From Pseudomonas entomophila (GTDB taxonomy: Bacteria > Pseudomonadota > Gammaproteobacteria > Pseudomonadales > Pseudomonadaceae), in contig NZ_JARGCS010000047.1 in NCBI RefSeq assembly GCF_029193575.1, positions 124,001 through 188,000 on the forward strand: a stretch of DNA of 64,000 nt, in the 5' to 3' direction. The stretch's first letter is position 1, and each line of letters opens with the position of its first letter. Below are positions 18,139 through 25,734 of the stretch, piece after piece. Below the pieces are notes generated by a model, which was not told the origin of the DNA, searched no databases, and saw nothing but the letters and a program-made list of their open reading frames with translations. Made by a program: the position numbers and the translations under genes.

Positions 18139-19947
18139 TCAGCCCTCGATCTCGATCAGGATCTCGCCCGGCGTCACCCGGTCGCCCTTGGCCACGTGGA
18201 TCGCCACGACCTTGCCGGCGATAGCCGCCTGCACTTCGGTCTCCATCTTCATCGCCTCGGTGATCAGCACCGCCTGCCCCGCCTTGACCACGTCGCCTTC
18301 CTTGACCAGCACATCGACGATGTTGCCCGGCATGGTGGTGCTGACATGGCCCGGCCCGCTGGCCTGCTTGCGCTTGCTGCTGCCGCCGCCGACGAAGTCG
18401 TTGAGCGGCTCGAACACCACCTCTTCCGGCATGCCGTCGATGGACAGGTAGAAGTGCCGCTTGCCTTCGGCCTTCACGCCCACGCCGGTGATGTCGACGC
18501 GGTAGGTCTCGCCGTGCACGTCGATGACGAACTCGGTCGGCACACCTTCACCGCTGGCCGAGGCCACCGCGCCGGCTTCCGGAATCGGCAGCAGGGCTTC
18601 GGGCTTGAGGGTGCCGGCTTCGCGTTCTTCGAGGAACTTGCGGCCAATGTCCGGGAACATGGCGAAGGTCAGCACGTCTTCCTCGCTGTGGGCCAGGTTG
18701 CCGATGTCGGCGCGCAGCTTGGCCATTTCCGGCTTGAGCAGGTCGGCCGGGCGCACATCGATAACCTCTTCGCTGCCGATCGCCTGGCGGCGCAGCTTCT
18801 CGTCGACCACGCCCGGCGCCTTGCCGTAGCCGCCTTGCAGGTACAGCTTCACCTCGTTGGTGATGGTCTTGTAGCGCTCGCCGGCCAGCACGTTGAAGAA
18901 CGCCTGGGTGCCGACGATCTGCGAGGTCGGGGTGACCAGCGGCGGGAAGCCGAGGTCTTCGCGCACCCGCGGGATCTCCGCCAGCACTTCGTTCATGCGG
19001 CTGAGCGCGCCCTGCTCCTTGAGCTGGTTGGCCAGGTTGGAAATCATCCCACCCGGCACCTGGTTGACCTGCACGCGGGTGTCCACGGCGGTGAACTCGC
19101 TTTCGAACTGGTGGTACTTCTTGCGCACGGCGTAGAAGTACAGGCCGATCTCCTGCAGCAGCTCCAGGTCCAGGCCGGTGTCGAACTCGCTGCCCTTGAG
19201 CGCGGCGACCATCGACTCGGTGCCTGGGTGGCTGGTGCCCCAGGCGAAGCTGGAGATCGCGGTATCGATATGGTCAGCACCGTTCTCCACTGCCTTGAGC
19301 TGGCACATGGCGGCCAGGCCGGCGGTGTCGTGGGAGTGGATGAACACCGGCAGCGACTGCTCGGCCTTCAGCGCCTTGACCAGCTCGCCAGTGGCGTAGG
19401 GGGTCAGCAGGCCGGCCATGTCCTTGATCGCCACCGAGTCGCAGCCCATGGCTTCCATCTGCTTGGCCTGCTTCACGAAGGCATCGATGGTGTGCACCGG
19501 GCTGGTGGTGTAGGCGATGGTGCCCTGGGCATGCTTGCCAGCGGCCTTGACCGCTTCGATGGCCACGCGCAGGTTACGCACGTCGTTCATGGCGTCGAAG
19601 ATGCGGAACACATCGATGCCGTTGACCGCGGCCTTGGCCACGAAGGCCTTGACCACGTCGTCGCTGTAGTGGCGGTAGCCCAGCAGGTTCTGGCCGCGCA
19701 GGAGCATCTGCAGGCGGGTGTTGGGCAGCGCGGCGCGCAGCTTGCGCAGGCGCTCCCACGGGTCTTCCTTGAGGAAGCGCACGCAGGCGTCGAAGGTGGC
19801 GCCACCCCAGACTTCCAGCGACCAGTAGCCGACCTTGTCGAGCTTGTCGCAGATCGGCAGCATGTCTTCGGTGCGCATGCGGGTGGCCAGCAGGGACTGG
19901 TGGGCGTCGCGCAGGATCGTGTCGGTGACAAAGATTTTCTTGGACAT
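18139..19947 (-). CDS. Pyruvate carboxylase subunit B (carboxyltransferase plus biotin carrier; OadA-like)
   Basis: The 602-residue subunit transfers carboxyl from biotin to pyruvate to make oxaloacetate. The N-terminal TIM-barrel domain has FVTDTILRDAHQSLLATRM, GGATFDACVRFL and IHSHDTAGLAAM with metal ligands. The C-terminal 80 residues are a biotinyl domain with the lysine in ITEAMKMETEVQAAI. ATG 19947 has a GAGGAAT ribosome site; the frame to 19962 is a 5-residue extension. It follows the biotin carboxylase subunit by 11 bases. No sodium-pump subunits are nearby, so this is the anaplerotic two-subunit enzyme rather than a decarboxylase. Confidence 0.93.
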   Translation of the reverse strand: MSKKIFVTDTILRDAHQSLLATRMRTEDMLPICDKLDKVGYWSLEVWGGATFDACVRFLKEDPWERLRKLRAALPNTRLQMLLRGQNLLGYRHYSDDVVKAFVAKAAVNGIDVFRIFDAMNDVRNLRVAIEAVKAAGKHAQGTIAYTTSPVHTIDAFVKQAKQMEAMGCDSVAIKDMAGLLTPYATGELVKALKAEQSLPVFIHSHDTAGLAAMCQLKAVENGADHIDTAISSFAWGTSHPGTESMVAALKGSEFDTGLDLELLQEIGLYFYAVRKKYHQFESEFTAVDTRVQVNQVPGGMISNLANQLKEQGALSRMNEVLAEIPRVREDLGFPPLVTPTSQIVGTQAFFNVLAGERYKTITNEVKLYLQGGYGKAPGVVDEKLRRQAIGSEEVIDVRPADLLKPEMAKLRADIGNLAHSEEDVLTFAMFPDIGRKFLEEREAGTLKPEALLPIPEAGAVASASGEGVPTEFVIDVHGETYRVDITGVGVKAEGKRHFYLSIDGMPEEVVFEPLNDFVGGGSSKRKQASGPGHVSTTMPGNIVDVLVKEGDVVKAGQAVLITEAMKMETEVQAAIAGKVVAIHVAKGDRVTPGEILIEIEG

Positions 19948-19958
19948 TGGGGTATTCC

Positions 19959-21374
19959 TCACAGGCCTGCGTGGGCGGCGATGGCGGCGGCGATGGCCAG
20001 GGCCAGCTCTTCGGGTTTGCGCTTGATCGAGTAGTTGGTCAGTTCCGGGTGGCTTTCCACGAAGCTGGTGTTGAACTGCCCGCTACGGAATTCCGGGTTG
20101 CGCAGGATTTCCTGGTAGTACGCGGCGGTCGTCTTCACGCCTTGCACGCGCATGTCGTCCAGGGCCCGCAGGCCGCGGTCCATGGCTTCTTCCCAGCTCA
20201 GCGCCCAGACCACCAGCTTCAGGCACATGGAGTCGTAGAACGGTGGGATGGTGTAGCCGGTGTAGATCGCCGTGTCGGTACGCACGCCCGGGCCGCCGGG
20301 GGCGTAGTAGCGGGTGATCTTGCCGAAGCTGGGCAGGAAGTTGTTCTTCGGGTCTTCGGCGTTGATGCGGAACTGCAACGCGTAGCCACGGTGCTGGATG
20401 TCTTCCTGCTTGACCGACAGCGGCAGGCCCGAGGCGATGCGGATCTGCTCGCGAACGATGTCGATGCCGGTGATTTCCTCGGTGATGGTGTGTTCCACCT
20501 GCACCCGGGTGTTCATCTCCATGAAGTACACCTCGCCATCAGCGAGCAGGAACTCCACGGTACCGGCATTCTCGTAGTTCACCGCCTTGGCCGCGCGCAC
20601 CGCCAGGTCGCCGATGTAGGCGCGCTGCTCGGGGGTCAGCTGGGGGCTTGGGGCGATCTCGATGAGCTTCTGGTTGCGCCGCTGGATCGAGCAATCGCGC
20701 TCGAACAGGTGCACCACGTTGCCGAAGCTGTCACCGAGGATCTGCGCCTCGATGTGCTTGGGGTTGACGATGCATTTTTCCAGGAACACTTCCGCCGAGC
20801 CGAAGGCCTTGGTGGCCTCGGAAATCACCCTGGGGAAATTCTGCTCCAGTTCCTCGCGACTGTTGCAGCGGCGAATGCCGCGGCCGCCGCCACCGGAAGT
20901 GGCCTTGAGCATCACCGGGTAGCCGATGCGGTCGCCTTCGCGCAGGGCCTCGTGGATGTCGGCGACGTTGCCTTCGGTGCCCGGGGTGACCGGCACGCCG
21001 GCCTGGATCATGGTGCGGCGGGCTTCGGTCTTGTCGCCCATGCGGCGAATGACGTCGGCGGCCGGGCCGATGAACTTGATCCCGCGTTCGGCGCAAACTT
21101 CCGCAAGCTCGGCATTTTCCGAAAGGAAACCGTAGCCTGGGTGCAGGGCGTCGCAGCCGGTTTCCACCGCGAGGTTCACCAGCTTGCGCGGGTTCAGGTA
21201 GCCGGCCAGGGGCTCGGCACCGATGCTGTAGGCCTCGTCGGCGCGCTTGACGTGCAGGGCATGACGGTCGGCGTCGGAAAAGATCGCCACCGAGCGAATG
21301 CCCATCTCGGCGCAGGCGCGCACGATCCGAACTGCGATTTCACCCCGGTTGGCGATCAGGATTTTTTTTATCAC
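19959..21374 (-). CDS. Pyruvate carboxylase subunit A (biotin carboxylase)
   Basis: ATP-grasp biotin carboxylase of 471 residues: KKILIANRGEIAVRIVRAC at the N-terminus, HPGYGFLSENA, KATSGGGGRGIRRC for ATP, FLEKCIVNPKHIEAQ, ERDCSIQRRNQKLIE and FMEMNTRVQVEHTITEE, all catalytic-core motifs. It is similar to AccC but linked to the carboxyltransferase subunit rather than to accB. It heads the two-gene operon. A divergent LysR gene 189 bases away probably regulates it. Confidence 0.93.
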   Translation of the reverse strand: MIKKILIANRGEIAVRIVRACAEMGIRSVAIFSDADRHALHVKRADEAYSIGAEPLAGYLNPRKLVNLAVETGCDALHPGYGFLSENAELAEVCAERGIKFIGPAADVIRRMGDKTEARRTMIQAGVPVTPGTEGNVADIHEALREGDRIGYPVMLKATSGGGGRGIRRCNSREELEQNFPRVISEATKAFGSAEVFLEKCIVNPKHIEAQILGDSFGNVVHLFERDCSIQRRNQKLIEIAPSPQLTPEQRAYIGDLAVRAAKAVNYENAGTVEFLLADGEVYFMEMNTRVQVEHTITEEITGIDIVREQIRIASGLPLSVKQEDIQHRGYALQFRINAEDPKNNFLPSFGKITRYYAPGGPGVRTDTAIYTGYTIPPFYDSMCLKLVVWALSWEEAMDRGLRALDDMRVQGVKTTAAYYQEILRNPEFRSGQFNTSFVESHPELTNYSIKRKPEELALAIAAAIAAHAGL

Positions 21375-21563
21375 TGGAGTCTTCCCAAAGCCGTAGGAAC
21401 TGACGATCCGGTTCTACCGGTCGGCGCGTGACCAGACGCAGCTGGCCAGTCGCACAATCAAACTAGCGCCGTAGGTCGATAAACAAAAATCAATATTTAT
21501 TAGAGGCTGCATTAGCAAAAGCTTATAGTTCGGTAACAAGGTTTTGCCAAAGCCGGGGATAAA

Positions 21564-22526
21564 ATGCGTAAGTCATTGATGCGTATGACATTGCGTCAAT
21601 TGCAGATCTTCAACGAGGTGTGCGATTTGCGCTCCTACAGCCGGGCGGCGGAGGAGATGGCGCTGACGCAACCCGCCGTTAGTCTACAAATACGCCAGCT
21701 CGAAGAGCTGGTCGGCCAGCCGCTGTTCGAGTACGTCGGCAAGAAGCTCTACCTGACCGAGGCGGCGGAGGCGTTGCAACGGGCCAGCCGGGATATCTTC
21801 GGGCGCCTGGAGAACCTCGACATGCAGCTGTCGGACATGCAGGGCTCACTGCAGGGTCAGCTGAAACTGGCGATCGAATCCAGCGCCAAGTACTTCGTGC
21901 CACACCTGTTCGCCGCCTTCAAGCAACGTCACCCGGAGGTCAACCTGACACTCACGGTGGTCAACCGCGCCCAGGCGATCCGGCGCCTGTCGGACAACCG
22001 CGACGACCTCACGGTGATGTCGATGGTGCCGCAGGACATGGGCCTGGAGTTCATGCCCTTCCTGAACAACCCGATCGTCGCCGTGGCACCGCCGGACCAC
22101 CCGCTGTGCCAGCTCGAGCGCCTGCGCTTGCAGGACCTCGAGCCTCATACGCTGCTGATCCGCGAGCAAGGCTCGGGCACGCGCAAGGCCTGCGAGGAGT
22201 ACTTCAAGGACAAACGCGTGCACTTCACCCAGACCCTCGAGGTGGCATCGGCCGATGCCCAGCGTGAATGCGTGATCGCCGGGCTCGGCGTCGCGCTGCT
22301 GACCCGCCATGCGCTGAACATGGAGCTGGCCACGGGGGTGCTCAAGGAGTTGCCGGTGGAGGAGTTGCCGCTGTACCGCAGCTGGTGCGTGGTGCAATCC
22401 AAGGCCAAGCGGCAGTCGCCGGTGGCCTTGGCGTTCCTGGCGTTCATTCGCAGCGAACGTGCGGCTATCAGCGGGCTTGCGGAGCGATTTTCTGGGAGTT
22501 TGCCGCCGATACCTGCCACACGGTGA
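21564..22526 (+). CDS. LysR-family regulator, PycR-like
   Basis: A 320-residue regulator. The winged helix is MTLRQLQIFNEVCDLRSYSR, QPAVSLQIRQLEELVGQPLF, and the effector domain is CbbR/CysB-like (ESSAKYFVPHLFAAFKQRHP; REQGSGTRKACEEYF). It is divergent from the pyruvate carboxylase operon, the same arrangement as PycR in P. aeruginosa, so it is probably the local regulator. Initiation at 21564, 21579 (MRMTLRQ) or 21585 (MTLRQ) is possible because three ATG codons are in frame. Confidence 0.88.
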   Translation: MRKSLMRMTLRQLQIFNEVCDLRSYSRAAEEMALTQPAVSLQIRQLEELVGQPLFEYVGKKLYLTEAAEALQRASRDIFGRLENLDMQLSDMQGSLQGQLKLAIESSAKYFVPHLFAAFKQRHPEVNLTLTVVNRAQAIRRLSDNRDDLTVMSMVPQDMGLEFMPFLNNPIVAVAPPDHPLCQLERLRLQDLEPHTLLIREQGSGTRKACEEYFKDKRVHFTQTLEVASADAQRECVIAGLGVALLTRHALNMELATGVLKELPVEELPLYRSWCVVQSKAKRQSPVALAFLAFIRSERAAISGLAERFSGSLPPIPATR

Positions 22527-22686
22527 GGTCGCTCAGGTCGGGGTAATCGGTGATGTCGCGCAGCAGTTGGCGCTGGTCGCAGTAGCTTTCGATCGCGCGG
22601 CGATACTCCATGCGGCGCTGGTCTTTCTCGGCCTGCTTGCGAGCCTTGGCGCTGGGTTGGTACGAGTTTTCGTAGTCGTGAGCCAT
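22468..22686 (-). CDS. Small basic protein, PA3496-family-like
   Basis: A 72-residue, strongly charged cytoplasmic protein (MAHDYENSYQPSAKARKQAE, then RRMEYRRAIESYCDQRQL). It resembles the PA3496 group of small Pseudomonas proteins with a suggested link to envelope integrity, but the similarity is from memory and function is unproven. GGGAGA precedes the ATG. Its last 59 bases lie antisense to the 3' end of the LysR gene. Confidence 0.65.
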   Translation of the reverse strand: MAHDYENSYQPSAKARKQAEKDQRRMEYRRAIESYCDQRQLLRDITDYPDLSDLTVWQVSAANSQKIAPQAR

Positions 22687-22776
22687 TGCCTGTCTCCCAG
22701 ATCGGGTGCGGGGAGCTTCAGGGTGGGCCCGGGGGTTTACCGATTGGTGACAGGGGCATGAATTTTGGTTGTCATC

Positions 22777-22873
22777 ACCGGCCCTATCGCGGGGCGAGCC
22801 CGCTCCTACAGGTACCGCGCCGTTCTCATGGATGGCGGTGAAGCGGAAGCGGGCTTGCCCCGCGATAGGGTCG
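22777..22873. repeat. Inverted pair of REP elements
   Basis: CCCTATCGCGGGGCGAGCCC and GGGCTTGCCCCGCGATAGGG flank a spacer of about 50 bases with CTCCTACAGG, forming a BIME between the small protein gene and the HexR-type gene. Confidence 0.8.
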
Positions 22874-22885
22874 GCGCCAACACCC

Positions 22886-23752
22886 TCAATCGTCGGTGGC
22901 TTTCACCGACTTGGGCGACAGGCGCAGGCTACGCAAGCTGCGCTTCACGCTCTTCAGGTGGTTGACCAGGCTCGGCCCGCGCGCCATGGCCACGCCCATC
23001 GCCAGCACGTCGATCACCACCAGGTGGGCGATGCGCGAGGTCAGCGGGGTGTAGATCTCGGTGTCTTCGTGCACGTCGATGGCCAGGTTGACCGTCGACA
23101 GTTCCGCCAGCGGAGTCTGGCTCGGGCACAGGGTGATCAGGTTGGCGCCGCTCTCACGCACCAGGTTGGCGGTGATCAGCAGGTCCTTGGAGCGGCCAGA
23201 CTGCGAGATGCACACCGCCACGTCGCCCGGCTTCAAGGTCACCGCCGACATCGCCTGCATGTGCGGGTCGGAGTACGCCGCGGCGCTGAGCAACAGGCGG
23301 AAGAACTTGTGCTGGGCATCGGCGGCCACCGCGCCGGATGCGCCGAAACCGTAGAACTCCACGCGCTGGGCCTGGGCCATGGCGCTGACCGCCTGCTGCA
23401 ACGCCTGCGGGTCGAGGTGCTCGCGCACTTCCATCAGGGTGTGCAGGGTGGTGTCGAAGATCTTCAGGCTGTAGTCGGCGACCGAGTCGTCTTCATGGAT
23501 GGCGAACTGGCCAAAGCTGGCACCGGCGGCCAGGCTCTGCGCCAGCTTCAGTTTGAGGTCCTGGAAGCCCGAGCAACCGATGGCGCGGCAGAAGCGCACG
23601 ATGGTGGGTTCGCTGATGCCGACGCTGTGCGCCAGATCGGCCATCGAGCTGTGCATGACGGCAGCCGGATCGAGCAGCACATGGTCGGCCACTTTCAGTT
23701 CCGATTTGCGCAGCAGGTGGCGCGATTGGGCGATATGTTGCAACAGATTCAC
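22886..23752 (-). CDS. RpiR-family regulator, HexR type
   Basis: A 288-residue repressor with an N-terminal RpiR helix-turn-helix (LLRKSELKVADHVLLDPAAV, SVGISEPTIVRFCRAIGCSG) and a C-terminal SIS sugar-phosphate domain (FYGFGASGAVAADAQHKFFR, CISQSGRSKDLL). HexR senses 2-keto-3-deoxy-6-phosphogluconate and controls central carbon genes. Here it is divergent from zwf, with a perfect operator in between. Because pgl and eda are absent, this is likely a HexR paralog linked to the extra zwf rather than the main HexR; I am not certain. Confidence 0.88.
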   Translation of the reverse strand: MNLLQHIAQSRHLLRKSELKVADHVLLDPAAVMHSSMADLAHSVGISEPTIVRFCRAIGCSGFQDLKLKLAQSLAAGASFGQFAIHEDDSVADYSLKIFDTTLHTLMEVREHLDPQALQQAVSAMAQAQRVEFYGFGASGAVAADAQHKFFRLLLSAAAYSDPHMQAMSAVTLKPGDVAVCISQSGRSKDLLITANLVRESGANLITLCPSQTPLAELSTVNLAIDVHEDTEIYTPLTSRIAHLVVIDVLAMGVAMARGPSLVNHLKSVKRSLRSLRLSPKSVKATDD

Positions 23753-23797
23753 AGGCTGGACTCGGTTATGATCGGCTGGCCGGGGATGTAGCTATCT

Positions 23798-23812
23798 TGT
23801 AGTTATACTACA
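23798..23812. promoter_or_regulatory. HexR-type operator overlapping zwf promoter
   Basis: TGTAGTTATACTACA is a perfect 15-base inverted repeat of the HexR kind (TTGT..ACA). It contains TATACT, a likely -10 for zwf, so repressor and polymerase would compete. It lies 45 bases before the zwf start. Confidence 0.8.
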
Positions 23813-23856
23813 TGACCGGCGAACCGCCCAGCTAAACGAACGTGGAGAGTGGTGGC

Positions 23857-25299
23857 TTGACGATCCCTTGCGACATCCTGGTCTTCGGCGGCACGGGCGA
23901 CCTGGCCCTGCACAAATTGCTGCCGGCGCTCTATCACCTGTATCGCGAGGGCCGCCTGCACAATGCCGTGCGCATCATCGCCCTGGCCCGTCGCCAACTG
24001 CCGCGCAACGACTACCTCAAGCTCGCCGAGCGCCATTGCCGCGTGCAGATCGCCCGCAACGACTTCGACGAAGACGTCTGGCAGCGCTTCTGCGCGCGCC
24101 TGGACTACTTCGCCATGGACGCCTCGCAAGGCGCCGACTTCGGCCGCTTGGCGCGCTACCTCGGTGAGCCCGGCGGGCTGACGCGCGTCTTCTACCTGGC
24201 CACCGCACCCAACCTGTTCGCGCCCATCGCCACCCACCTGCGCCTGGCGGGCCTGGCCGACAGCGAGGCGCGCATCGTGCTGGAAAAACCCATCGGCCAT
24301 TCGCTGGAGTCAGCCACGGCGATCAACGAAGCCATCGGCGCGGTGTTCGACGAGCCGCAGGTGTTCCGCATCGACCACTACCTGGGCAAGGAGACCGTGC
24401 AGAACCTCATGGCGCTGCGCTTCGCCAACGCCCTGCTGGAGCCGGTGTGGCGCAACAGCCAGGTCGACCACGTGCAGATCAGCGTCTGCGAGACCCTGGG
24501 CGTGGAGAACCGCGGCGCCTACTACGACCGCGCCGGCGCCACCCGCGACATGCTGCAGAACCACCTGCTGCAGCTGCTGTGCCTGGTGGCCATGGAGCCG
24601 CCCGCGCAGTTCGAGGCCGAGGCGGTGCGCGACGAGAAGGTGAAGATCCTCCGCGCGCTCAAGCCCATCACTGGCCAGGACGTGCAGGACAAGACCGTGC
24701 GCGGCCAGTACAGCGCCGGCAAGATCGGCGGCCAGGAGGTGCCGGCCTACTACTTCGAGAAGGACGTCGACAACGACAGCGACACCGAAACCTTCGTCGC
24801 CGTGCAGGCGCACATCGACAACTGGCGCTGGGCCGGCGTGCCGTTCTACCTGCGCACCGGCAAGCGCATGGCACGGCGCAGCTCGCAGATCGTCATCCAG
24901 TTCAAGCCCGTGCCCCACGAGCTGTTCAACGGCGGCCAGGTCAACCAGTTGCTGATCCAGCTGCAGCCCGATGAACACATCAGCCTGCGCATGATGACCA
25001 AGAGCCCGGGCAAAGGCATGCGCCTGGCGCCCGTGGAGCTGGACCTGAACCTGGCCCAGGCGTTCGGCCAGACCCGCCGCTGGGAGGCCTACGAGCGCCT
25101 GTTGCTGGATGTGCTCGACGGCGACTCGACGCTGTTCATGCGCCGCGACGAGGTGGAGGCCGCCTGGGCCTGGGTCGACCCGATCTTCAAGGGCTGGGAG
25201 GAGCACTTCCAGGCCCCGCGTCCCTATGCCGCCGGCAGCAGCGGCCCGGAACAGGCCAATATGTTGCTGACGCGACAAGGCAGGCACTGGCATAGCTGA
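23857..25299 (+). CDS. zwf: Glucose-6-phosphate 1-dehydrogenase
   Basis: Cytoplasmic NAD(P)-dependent enzyme making 6-phosphogluconolactone. The 480-residue product has DILVFGGTGDLALHKLLPAL (dinucleotide fold), RIDHYLGKETVQNL with the catalytic His-Lys region, and FYLRTGKRMARRSSQI. The TTG at 23857 is chosen because GGAGAG lies 7 bases before it; the GTG at 23842 in the same frame is less likely. P. putida has several Zwf isozymes; one not linked to pgl-eda fits this locus. Nothing catalytic appears lost. Confidence 0.93.
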   Translation: MTIPCDILVFGGTGDLALHKLLPALYHLYREGRLHNAVRIIALARRQLPRNDYLKLAERHCRVQIARNDFDEDVWQRFCARLDYFAMDASQGADFGRLARYLGEPGGLTRVFYLATAPNLFAPIATHLRLAGLADSEARIVLEKPIGHSLESATAINEAIGAVFDEPQVFRIDHYLGKETVQNLMALRFANALLEPVWRNSQVDHVQISVCETLGVENRGAYYDRAGATRDMLQNHLLQLLCLVAMEPPAQFEAEAVRDEKVKILRALKPITGQDVQDKTVRGQYSAGKIGGQEVPAYYFEKDVDNDSDTETFVAVQAHIDNWRWAGVPFYLRTGKRMARRSSQIVIQFKPVPHELFNGGQVNQLLIQLQPDEHISLRMMTKSPGKGMRLAPVELDLNLAQAFGQTRRWEAYERLLLDVLDGDSTLFMRRDEVEAAWAWVDPIFKGWEEHFQAPRPYAAGSSGPEQANMLLTRQGRHWHS

Positions 25300-25332
25300 A
25301 CAGTTTCTCGGTGCCCTCGACTCCTTGAAAAC

Positions 25333-25368
25333 ATGAAGGTGACTAGGCGTTAGCGCGCCCACCTTCAT
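25333..25368 (+). promoter_or_regulatory. Stem-loop between zwf and the next gene
   Basis: ATGAAGGTG pairs with CACCTTCAT, with inner GGCG-CGCC pairing, ending a few bases before the AAGGAG ribosome site of the 101-residue ORF. It has no T tail, so it may be a leader structure or a processed 3' end rather than a terminator. Confidence 0.5.
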
Positions 25369-25384
25369 TCAAGGAGACACCCAC

Positions 25385-25690
25385 ATGATCAATCTCGATA
25401 ACTTCATCGCCATCAACGACAAGCGTCCGGGCCAGAACCGCTTCAAAGTCTTTGGCACCGTTACCGTCGCCACACCCTCCGTCACGCCAGTGCTGGTCGA
25501 ACCTGCCATCCGGCACAAAGGTGGTTGGGAGGTTCTGCGCCTGACCCTCGAAGACGACGGCGACGTCACCCTGCAGGCGCTCACCGAGAAGCCGGTCTAC
25601 TTCGAGCGCGCAGGCGGCACCAGTTGGACCCAAGTGGAAGTGGATTTCCCTGGAGGTCAGCACAAACTCCCGATCGTGACCGTCGAGTGA
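25385..25690 (+). CDS. Hypothetical protein, 101 aa
   Basis: A small protein I do not recognise. It begins MINLDNFIAINDKRPGQNRF and is predicted all-beta, with alternating hydrophobic strands (KVFGTVTVATPSVTPVLVEP; WEVLRLTLEDDGDVTLQALT). It has no signal peptide or Cys. An AAGGAGA ribosome site sits 7 bases before the ATG, so it is probably real. It follows zwf by 85 bases on the same strand and is convergent with the GGDEF/EAL gene. Confidence 0.7.
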   Translation: MINLDNFIAINDKRPGQNRFKVFGTVTVATPSVTPVLVEPAIRHKGGWEVLRLTLEDDGDVTLQALTEKPVYFERAGGTSWTQVEVDFPGGQHKLPIVTVE

Positions 25691-25734
25691 CGTCCTGATT
25701 GCGAGCGCCGGGGTAGCAGGCTCTCCATGGTCCG

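Noticed and set aside
18139..19947. Sodium-pumping oxaloacetate decarboxylase alpha subunit
   Set aside because: No beta or gamma subunit genes nearby and a biotin carboxylase gene is directly linked, which fits pyruvate carboxylase.
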